Below, one piece after another: positions 54,268-61,133 of a stretch of DNA of 64,000 nt (position 1 is its first letter; every line of letters begins with the position of its first letter). The stretch lies in NCBI RefSeq assembly GCF_013364195.1, contig NZ_CP054918.1:248001-312000 (forward strand), given 5' to 3'. The position numbers and the translations under genes are program-made. The stretch comes from Streptomyces sp. NA04227. GTDB taxonomy: Bacteria > Actinomycetota > Actinomycetes > Streptomycetales > Streptomycetaceae. Below the pieces are notes generated by a model. That model was given only the letters and a program-made list of their open reading frames with translations. It made no database searches and was not told where the DNA came from.

Positions 54268-55089
54268 ATGGCGTCGTGGTCCCGCCTCCCTGCCGGTGTC
54301 GACGCGGTCGTCCTCGACACCGACGGGGTGCTCACGGACTCGGCCGGGCTGCATGCGGCGGCCTGGCGGACCGCCTTCGACGCGTGCCTGCGCGCGGCGG
54401 GCGACGAGCGGCCGTTCGACGCGGACGCCGAGTACCGGCGGTACGTGGACGGCAGGTCCCGCCGGGACGGTGCCCGGGCCTTTCTGCGCTCGCGCGGTCT
54501 GCGGCTGCCGGAGGGGAGCGCGGACGAGCCGCCGGGAACCGGCTCCGTGGCGGCGGTGTGCGCCCGCAAGGAGGAGGAGTTCCTGGCCCGGCTGCGGGTG
54601 CGGACGGTTCCCGAGGTGCCGGGCGCCGGGCGGCTGCTGCGCGCGCTCGCGGAGCGGGACGTCCCCTGTGCGGCCATCTCCGCGTCCCGGCACGCCACCG
54701 ATCTGCTGCGGTCCGCCGGGCTGCTCGGACTGCTGCGCCTGGTCGTCGACGGCAACGAGGCCCGCCGCCTGGACCTGCCGGGCAAACCCGACCCCGCGCT
54801 CTTCCTGGAAGCGGCCCGGCGCCTTGGCGTACCGCCGGAGCGCGCGGCCGTCGTCGAGGACGCCCTGGCCGGGGTCGCCGCGGGCAGGCGGGGCGGCTTC
54901 GCCCTGGTGGTCGGCGTCGACCGCACCCCGGGCGGCACCGCAACCGAGGAGCTGCGCACGCACGGCGCCGATGTCGTGGTGCCCGGCCCGGCGGCGCTCC
55001 TCGGCATCCACGACGCCTGGCACACGTACGGCCATGAGCAGCGAGCCGCCGCCGGGGACACCCGGGGCGACCGAGGCGGGGAGGGCTGA
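54268..55089 (+). CDS. HAD phosphatase, beta-phosphoglucomutase-like
   Basis: 273 residues from ATG 54268 (GAAGGGAACGGGC upstream). HAD motifs: nucleophile Asp17 and acid Asp19 in VLDTDGVLTD, AISASRHATDLL, GKPDPALF, and VVEDALAGVAAG. The cap region between 30 and 120 fits beta-phosphoglucomutase. Its stop is 2 bases before the GH65 phosphorylase start, so the two are one operon. Together they would take a disaccharide to beta-glucose 1-phosphate, then to glucose 6-phosphate. A Pro/Gly tail of about 30 residues is extra. Confidence 0.92.
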   Translation: MASWSRLPAGVDAVVLDTDGVLTDSAGLHAAAWRTAFDACLRAAGDERPFDADAEYRRYVDGRSRRDGARAFLRSRGLRLPEGSADEPPGTGSVAAVCARKEEEFLARLRVRTVPEVPGAGRLLRALAERDVPCAAISASRHATDLLRSAGLLGLLRLVVDGNEARRLDLPGKPDPALFLEAARRLGVPPERAAVVEDALAGVAAGRRGGFALVVGVDRTPGGTATEELRTHGADVVVPGPAALLGIHDAWHTYGHEQRAAAGDTRGDRGGEG

Positions 55090-55091
55090 GC

Positions 55092-57506
55092 ATGCCGGGC
55101 TGGACATGGACCTACGAGGGCTACGACCCCGCGCAGGAGCGGCTGCGCGAGTCCATCTGCACCCTGGGGAACGGCCTGTTCGCCACCCGGGGCGCCGCCT
55201 CGGAGTACAGCGCCGGGCCCTCGCACTACCCGGGCACGTACGCGGCGGGCGTCTACGACCGGCTGGTCTCCGAGGTCTCCGGGCGGGACGTCGAGAACGA
55301 GGACATGGTCAACCTGCCCGACTGGCTGCCGCTGCGCTGCCGTATCCGCACACCGAACGGCGCGCACGGGGACTGGCTCGGCCCCGACGACCCGGGGTTG
55401 CGCGAGCACCGCCGCACCCTCGATCTGCGCGAGGGCACACTGACCGTCGAGTCGGCGTACGAGGACGCGGTGGGGCGTCGGCTGACCGTGCGCCAGCAGC
55501 GGCTCGTGCACATGGCCGACCCTCATCTCGCCGCGCTGCACTGCGAGTTCACCGCGGAGAACTGGGACGGCACCCTGGAGGTGGTCGCCGCGCTCGACGG
55601 GGACGTACGCAACGAGGGGGTGGAGCGCTACCGCGCTCTCGCGGGGCGTCATCTGCACGACTGGCAGACCGGGACGGTCACCGACGACACGGTGCGGCTC
55701 GACTGCCGTACGCGCACCTCGGACATCCGGATCGCCCTGGCCTGCCGCACCCGCGCGGGCTCGCGCGACGCGCCCCGGGACGAGTTCCGGGGGCCGGACC
55801 GGGTGCGCCTTGGCGACCGGCAGGTGGGCCAGCACTTCGCGCTGCCGGTGCGCGCGGGCGAGACGATCGTGGTCGACAAGACGGTCTCGCTGTATACCTG
55901 GCCGCGTCCCCCGACCGCCGCCGAGGACACCGAGGCCCGCCAAGCCGCCGCCATGGCACCGGAGTTCGCCGCGCTGCTCACCTCGCACCGGCGGGCGTGG
56001 GAGAAGCTGTGGCAGCGGACTCCGCTGGAGGTGAAGGGCCGCGCCGGGCTGATCCTGCGGCTGCACCGGTTCCACATCCTGCAGACGCTGTCCCCGCACA
56101 CCGCCGCCCTCGACGTCGGCGTCCCGGCCCGCGGCCTGCACGGAGAGGCCTATCGCGGCCATGTCTTCTGGGACGAGTTGTTCGTCCTGCCGTATCTGAA
56201 CCTGCACTTCCCGCAGGTCTCGCGGGCGCTGCTCGGCTACCGGCACCGCAGGCTCGGGGCCGCCTGCCGGGCCGCGACGGAGCACGGTCTGCGCGGCGCC
56301 ATGTACCCGTGGCAGAGCGGGAGCGAGGGGCGCGAGGAGACGCAGCAGATGCACCTCAACCCGCGCTCGGGCCGGTGGCTGCCCGACCGCTCCCGGCTCC
56401 AGCACCATGTGGGTTCGGCCGTCGCGTACAACGTCTGGCGGTACTGGGAGGCCACCGGTGACCGGGAGTTCCTGTACGGGCAGGGTGCGCACATGCTCCT
56501 GGAGGTGGCCCGGTTCTGGTCGAGCCTGGCGCAGTGGGACGAGGGGCTCGGCCGCTACCGCATTCGCGGGGTGATGGGGCCCGACGAGTACCACGACGCC
56601 TACCCGGACGCGGCCGAACCGGGCCTGGACGACAACGCGTACACCAACGTCACGGCGGCCTGGGTGCTCGGCCGCGCCCTGGAGGTCTGCGAACTACTGC
56701 CCCCCGAGGCCCGCGAACTGCTGCGGCGCCTGGAGGTCGACGCCGCCGAGCGCGAACGCTGGCGGGAGCTGTCGCACCGGCTGTACGTGCCCCATCACGA
56801 CGGGATCATCAGCCAGTTCGCCGGTTACGAGAACCTCGCCGAACTCGACTGGGAGCGCTACCGCGCGCAGTACGGCGACATCCGCCGTCTGGACCGGATC
56901 CTGGAGTCCGAGGACGACACGGTCAACCGCTACCGTGCCTCGAAGCAGGCCGACGTCCTGATGCTGGGCTACCTGTTCCCGCCCGCCGAACTGGGCGCTC
57001 TCCTCGGGCAGTTGGGGTATCGGCTCGACGACGCGGCCTGGCAGCGCACCGTCGACCACTACCTGGTGCGGACCAGTCACGGCTCCACCCTCAGCGCCGT
57101 GGTGCACGCCTGGGTGCTCGCCCGTGCCCGCCGCGCGGACGCCTGGCGGTTCTGCGAGGAGGCACTCATGGCGGACGTCGCCGATCTCCAGGGCGGCACC
57201 ACCGCGGAGGGAATCCACCTGGGCGCCATGGGCGGCACCCTCGATCTGGTGCAGCGGGGACTGACCGGCCTCGACATCCAGGACGGCGTCCTGCGCCTCG
57301 CGCCCGCCCCGCTCCCGCAACTGTCCAAGTTCGGCGTGGGGTTCCGGCTGGCCCGGTACGGCGACATCAGACTGCGGCTGCGCCGGCAGCGGGTGCAGGT
57401 CGCGCTCTCCGAGCTCAGCGAGCGTCCGTTGTCCGTGGCGATCGGCAGCCGCTCCCTGACCGTCGCCCCCGGCACGGCCCCGTGGGTGGACATCAACGGC
57501 AGGTGA
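55092..57506 (+). CDS. GH65 family disaccharide phosphorylase
   Basis: 804 residues, normal for the family. GH65 phosphorylases split an alpha-linked glucosyl disaccharide (maltose, trehalose, kojibiose or similar) with phosphate to beta-glucose 1-phosphate. Catalytic Glu499 sits in VMGPDEYHD; the phosphate-binding TSHGSTLS motif near residue 655 and the substrate-loop region WDELFVLPYLNLHFPQV are present. No signal peptide, so cytosolic. The start is 2 bases after the HAD stop. No sugar transporter is adjacent, so the substrate may be made inside the cell (trehalose is a candidate, but not proven). Specificity cannot be decided from motifs. Confidence 0.93.
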   Translation: MPGWTWTYEGYDPAQERLRESICTLGNGLFATRGAASEYSAGPSHYPGTYAAGVYDRLVSEVSGRDVENEDMVNLPDWLPLRCRIRTPNGAHGDWLGPDDPGLREHRRTLDLREGTLTVESAYEDAVGRRLTVRQQRLVHMADPHLAALHCEFTAENWDGTLEVVAALDGDVRNEGVERYRALAGRHLHDWQTGTVTDDTVRLDCRTRTSDIRIALACRTRAGSRDAPRDEFRGPDRVRLGDRQVGQHFALPVRAGETIVVDKTVSLYTWPRPPTAAEDTEARQAAAMAPEFAALLTSHRRAWEKLWQRTPLEVKGRAGLILRLHRFHILQTLSPHTAALDVGVPARGLHGEAYRGHVFWDELFVLPYLNLHFPQVSRALLGYRHRRLGAACRAATEHGLRGAMYPWQSGSEGREETQQMHLNPRSGRWLPDRSRLQHHVGSAVAYNVWRYWEATGDREFLYGQGAHMLLEVARFWSSLAQWDEGLGRYRIRGVMGPDEYHDAYPDAAEPGLDDNAYTNVTAAWVLGRALEVCELLPPEARELLRRLEVDAAERERWRELSHRLYVPHHDGIISQFAGYENLAELDWERYRAQYGDIRRLDRILESEDDTVNRYRASKQADVLMLGYLFPPAELGALLGQLGYRLDDAAWQRTVDHYLVRTSHGSTLSAVVHAWVLARARRADAWRFCEEALMADVADLQGGTTAEGIHLGAMGGTLDLVQRGLTGLDIQDGVLRLAPAPLPQLSKFGVGFRLARYGDIRLRLRRQRVQVALSELSERPLSVAIGSRSLTVAPGTAPWVDINGR

Positions 57507-57651
57507 CCCGCGCCCGGTCGCGCCCGCCGCGCCGTCCGCGGCGCCGGTGTCACATTCCCCGTACGCCGCCCGTCAGGGAAAACGAGGGCCCTTGAGAACG
57601 TACGGCCGCGGCCGGGACACGCTCCCGGCCGTCACGACCTTTGGAGAAACC

Positions 57652-58419
57652 ATGACCTCACCCATCCTGGTCACCGGTGGCACGGGCAAGCTCGGACGCC
57701 ATGTCGTCCCGCTGCTTCGGGAGGCGGGGCATGACGTCCGCGTACTCAGCCGCCGGAGCAAGGACCCGCTCGACGGCGTCGAGTACGTGAGTGTCGACCT
57801 GCTCGACGGCGACGGTCTCGCGGGGGCGCTCGACGGCGTCACGACCGTGCTGCACCTGGCCGGTGCGAACAAGGGGGACGACAAGGCCACCGCGAACCTC
57901 GTCGAGGCGGCGCGGCGGACCGGCGAGGTCGAGCACCTCGTCCATGTCTCGGTCATCGCCGCCGACAAGCTGCCCATCGGCTGGTTCCGGTCCAAGTACG
58001 CTGCCGAACAGGCCGTCATCGGATCCGGCATCCCGTGGACCGTGCTGCGGCCCGCGCAGTTCCACGACATCGTGTGGGACATGGTCACCGCGATGGCCAA
58101 GATGCCGGTGTTCCCCGCGCCGGGCGGGCTCAGGTTCCAGCCGGTGGACATCCGAGAGGTCGCCGAGCGCCTGGTCGGCCTCGCCCTCGACAAGCCCGCC
58201 GGACTCGTCCCGGACCTCGCGGGGCCCAAGGTCTACCACCTCTCCGAACTGGGCCGCGGTTACCTTCAGGCCCGCGGAAAGCGCCGCCTGATGCTGCCTG
58301 TTCGGATGCCCGGGAAGGTGGGGCGCGCCTACCGGGCAGGCGAAAACCTCAATCTCGATGCGGCCGTGGTCGGCGGGCGGACCTGGGAGGAGTTCCTGGC
58401 GGAGCGCGTCGAGCGGTGA
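57652..58419 (+). CDS. NmrA-like NAD(P)-binding SDR
   Basis: 255 residues from ATG 57652 (GGAGAAACC upstream). Atypical SDR: N-terminal nucleotide motif VTGGTGKLG, then VLSRRSKDPLDGVEY and VLHLAGANKG, with LRPAQFHDIVW. The canonical YxxxK is only loosely kept (SKYAAEQ), typical of NmrA/HSCARG-like sensors or isoflavone-reductase-like enzymes. Possibly a redox sensor or a reductase of unknown substrate. Convergent with the dioxygenase gene. Confidence 0.88.
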   Translation: MTSPILVTGGTGKLGRHVVPLLREAGHDVRVLSRRSKDPLDGVEYVSVDLLDGDGLAGALDGVTTVLHLAGANKGDDKATANLVEAARRTGEVEHLVHVSVIAADKLPIGWFRSKYAAEQAVIGSGIPWTVLRPAQFHDIVWDMVTAMAKMPVFPAPGGLRFQPVDIREVAERLVGLALDKPAGLVPDLAGPKVYHLSELGRGYLQARGKRRLMLPVRMPGKVGRAYRAGENLNLDAAVVGGRTWEEFLAERVER

Positions 58420-58439
58420 CCCGCAGCGGGGGCGGGCGG

Positions 58440-59336
58440 TCACAGTCCGTCCCGGTCGTGCCAGTGCCGCTGCCAGCGCGGGTCGACCGGTTCGGCGGCG
58501 GCCTGGTGGCGGATGTCGGTGGACAGACGGAAGCGCCCGGCGGGGTCCCGGTTGTCGAGGGAGGCGTGGACGATGTGGGCGTTGTGCACCATCAGGTCTC
58601 CGGCCGCGAAGTCGGCGACCAGCCAGCGGCTGTCGTACTCCTCCGCGAGCGCGGGCAGGTCCGCGGTGAGGGAGGCGGCCGGGCGTCGCAGCGTACCGGC
58701 GGCCTCCTCGGCGCGGACACGGTGGTGGCTGTGTTCCAGGTAGATCAGCGGACCCGCGCTCAACGGGCAGTCGCCGAGCGGGATCCACGAGGAGACGACG
58801 CGGTCGGTGCCCTCGCGGAGGTAGACCAGGTCGTAGTGGGCCTGGGTGGCGGTGCCGATGCCGGTCTCGCCGGGGCCGACGTGGCGGATGATCCGGCGGC
58901 GGTGCAGATGGAGTTCGGGGGTGCCGAGCAGTCGGCGGTGGAAGGCCAGCAGGTCCGGGTGGCGGCACAACTCCTCGTAGCGCGGGCCGGGAACGACCTC
59001 CCGGAAGAGGAGCGTGCGCAGCCTGGCCAGGTCCACCGCGCTCCGGTGCGCGGCGCGCCCCTCCTGCGGGTCGCTGCCGGGGACGGTCAGGCCGGACGGC
59101 GCGAGCGTCGCGAAGTAGTGGCGCCGGAAGTCGAGCACTGTCCGGCGTGCGAAGAAGCCGGGCAGATAGAGATAGCCGTCGCGGGCGAGGCGGGCGCGCA
59201 GAGCGCCGGGGTCGGCGCGCTCGGCGGGCGGCACCGGGCTGAGACGGCCGAGGCGGCGCGGGTCGTCCGACAGCCGGTGGCCGTTGGACGTCAGGACTCC
59301 TGCCGGAACGGCACCGAGTGGCTGCGGTGAACTCAT
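58440..59336 (-). CDS. Phytanoyl-CoA dioxygenase family Fe(II)/2-oxoglutarate oxygenase
   Basis: 298 residues from ATG 59336. The double-stranded beta-helix oxygenase shows the iron facial triad His167-x-Asp169 (AHYD) and His257 (VHASLDN), with Arg270 in RFRLSTDIR as the likely 2-oxoglutarate anchor. A compact PhyH-type hydroxylase; the substrate is unknown. It diverges from an AraC regulator with a perfect palindrome in the gap, so the regulator probably controls it. Confidence 0.9.
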   Translation of the reverse strand: MSSPQPLGAVPAGVLTSNGHRLSDDPRRLGRLSPVPPAERADPGALRARLARDGYLYLPGFFARRTVLDFRRHYFATLAPSGLTVPGSDPQEGRAAHRSAVDLARLRTLLFREVVPGPRYEELCRHPDLLAFHRRLLGTPELHLHRRRIIRHVGPGETGIGTATQAHYDLVYLREGTDRVVSSWIPLGDCPLSAGPLIYLEHSHHRVRAEEAAGTLRRPAASLTADLPALAEEYDSRWLVADFAAGDLMVHNAHIVHASLDNRDPAGRFRLSTDIRHQAAAEPVDPRWQRHWHDRDGL

Positions 59337-59348
59337 GCCCCCATGCTG

Positions 59349-59362
59349 GCCACGATCGTGGC
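59349..59362. promoter_or_regulatory. Perfect palindrome between the PhyH and AraC genes
   Basis: GCCACGATCGTGGC, a 14-bp perfect palindrome, 12 bases before the dioxygenase start and 58 bases before the AraC start. Candidate operator for the AraC-type regulator. Confidence 0.6.
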
Positions 59363-59420
59363 GAGGCAGAATGCAGGGATTCCGGAGATGCTTGGACGAT
59401 TGTCGACCGTGGGACGGTGA

Positions 59421-60332
59421 GTGACGGTCGGGAAGGACGGCGCCGTGGAGTCCGTGGCCCACTACCGCACACCCCCGGACGGCGTGCGCGCCCTCGGCCT
59501 GGCGGTGACCGGCGCGGGGCGGGTGAGGGGCCAGGGCACGCACCGCGAACGGCGCACCCTGCACGAGTGGGCCGGTGTCCTGGTGACCGCGGGCACGGGC
59601 CGTCTGACCCTGCACGGGCGGCCGGGTACCCACTCCGTGACGGCGGGCACGTTCTTCTGGCTGCCGCCCGGCGTCCCGCACTCCTACGGGCCGGGTCCGG
59701 ACGGCTGGGACGAGCACTGGGTCCTCTTCGACGGCCCGGCCGCCCCGCGCTACGCGGAACTCGGATATCTCGACGGTGGTCCCGCCGGTCCGGCCGTGCT
59801 CGCGCCCGCCGACCCGGCGGACGTACGGGAGCGGCTGGCCGAACTGCTCGGGCTGCTCGGCGGACCCGAGACGCTGGCGGGGCATGTGACCGCGGCGGGC
59901 GCCCTGCACTGCCTGATCGGCGCCGTGGGTACGGGAGTCGGGGCCCGGGCGGTGACACCCGGCGTCGAACTGGGCCTGCGCGCCTTGGAGTTGCTCGACC
60001 GGATGGAGGCGGGGCCGATCCGGGTCGGCCGGGTGGCCCGTGAACTCGCCGTGTCCCGCGACACCTTGGCCACCGCGGTGCGCCGCGTGACCGGCTCGAC
60101 CCCGACCGAGTACGTCACCCGTCGCCGTCTCGACCGCGCCAAGGCCCTGCTCGCCGGAACCGGCCACCCCGTCTCCCGGATCGCCCGCGAGGCCGGTTAT
60201 CCGGACCCCGCGTACTTCACCCGGGTCTTCACCCGCCATGTCGGCTCCTCCCCCACCGCCTTCCGTCGGCAGCAGCAAGTCCCGCTGACGGACACCGGAT
60301 CCGCGTACGGGGAGGAGTCGGCCGGGAGCTGA
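59421..60332 (+). CDS. AraC-family transcriptional regulator
   Basis: 303 residues from GTG 59421; a GTG at 59445 preceded by GGAAGGA is an equally good start. N-terminal cupin sensor (TLHGRPGTHSVTAGTFFWLPPGVPHSYGPG, DEHWVLFDG) about 30-115; C-terminal AraC double helix-turn-helix about 190-285 (VGRVARELAVSRDTLATAVRRVTG and HPVSRIAREAGYPDPAYFTRVFTRHVGSSPTAFRR). The ligand is probably a small sugar or acid. Divergent from the PhyH oxygenase gene. Confidence 0.94.
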   Translation: MTVGKDGAVESVAHYRTPPDGVRALGLAVTGAGRVRGQGTHRERRTLHEWAGVLVTAGTGRLTLHGRPGTHSVTAGTFFWLPPGVPHSYGPGPDGWDEHWVLFDGPAAPRYAELGYLDGGPAGPAVLAPADPADVRERLAELLGLLGGPETLAGHVTAAGALHCLIGAVGTGVGARAVTPGVELGLRALELLDRMEAGPIRVGRVARELAVSRDTLATAVRRVTGSTPTEYVTRRRLDRAKALLAGTGHPVSRIAREAGYPDPAYFTRVFTRHVGSSPTAFRRQQQVPLTDTGSAYGEESAGS

Positions 60333-60425
60333 GCAGTTCATGCGGACAGCCCACGAGCGCAGCCACGTTCACTGCTCCGAACGACCACCGCCACCAGCCA
60401 CGACTTCCCCGGCCCGCGCGACTCC

Positions 60426-61133
60426 TCAGTCGCCGGGTCCGGTCTCGGTCCCGGCATCGGGATTGGGCTCGGACTCGGACTCGGGCTGCCACCGGGTGAT
60501 CGAGGTCTCCAACTGCGCGATGCGGTCGGCGAGTTCGTCGGGGGCCGTGTCCTCCTTCGCGCGCAGGAGTTCCTCGACGCGGGCGAGGCGGTCGCGGACC
60601 TCGGTGAGGTTCTCCGGCTCGGGGGCGGCTTCGTCCGTGCCTTCCGGGGTGGTCCGCGCGGCCTCGGGGGCCGGGGCGGGCCCGCGCCCGTCGGCGATCA
60701 AGAGCTGGCGCAACTGCTCGGACTGCGCGGCGAGTTGGCGGTTCTTGCGGTGCAGCTCCAGGAAGACGCTGACCTTGGTGCGCAGCAGCCAGGGGTCGAA
60801 CGGCTTGACGAGGAAGTCGGCGGCGCCGACCGTGTAGCCGCGGTAGGCGTAGTCGGGGTCGACCTCGGCGCCGGTCAGCAGGATCACCGGGACGTCCTTG
60901 GTCTGGTCCAGGCCCTTGATGTGGGCGACGGTCTCGAAGCCGTTCATGCCGGGCATCAGGACGTCGACGAGGACGACGGCGAAGTCCTCGCGCAGCATCG
61001 CCTTGAGCGCCTCCTCGCCGGAGCGGGCCCGCACCACGTCGGTGAGCGGTCCGAGAACCGCTTCGAGAGCGACGAGGTTCTCCTCCATGTCGTCGACGAT
61101 GAGGATGCTCGCCCGGTCCCGTTCGGCGCTCAT
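60426..61133 (-). CDS. Stand-alone response regulator with coiled-coil tail
   Basis: 235 residues from ATG 61133, overlapping the kinase stop in ATGA. Receiver domain 8-125: acidic pair Asp14-Asp15, phospho-acceptor Asp57 (LVDVLMPG), Thr87 region, Lys110 (LVKPFD). The rest is a coiled-coil (FLELHRKNRQLAAQSEQLRQLL; VRDRLARVEELLRAKED) and an acidic tail, with no DNA-binding or enzyme domain. It likely relays phosphate from the upstream hybrid kinase to a partner protein or controls it by binding. Confidence 0.93.
   Translation of the reverse strand: MSAERDRASILIVDDMEENLVALEAVLGPLTDVVRARSGEEALKAMLREDFAVVLVDVLMPGMNGFETVAHIKGLDQTKDVPVILLTGAEVDPDYAYRGYTVGAADFLVKPFDPWLLRTKVSVFLELHRKNRQLAAQSEQLRQLLIADGRGPAPAPEAARTTPEGTDEAAPEPENLTEVRDRLARVEELLRAKEDTAPDELADRIAQLETSITRWQPESESEPNPDAGTETGPGD

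Noticed and set aside
52437..56594. Minus-strand frame extending the glycosidase upstream to about 1,385 codons
   Set aside because: Coding character and the signal peptide begin at 54080; the upstream part is antisense to the HAD and GH65 genes.
57526..57542. GCCGCG-CGCGGC hairpin after GH65 as a terminator
   Set aside because: Six pairs of G/C in a G/C-rich background with a 5-base loop is expected by chance; no clear support.
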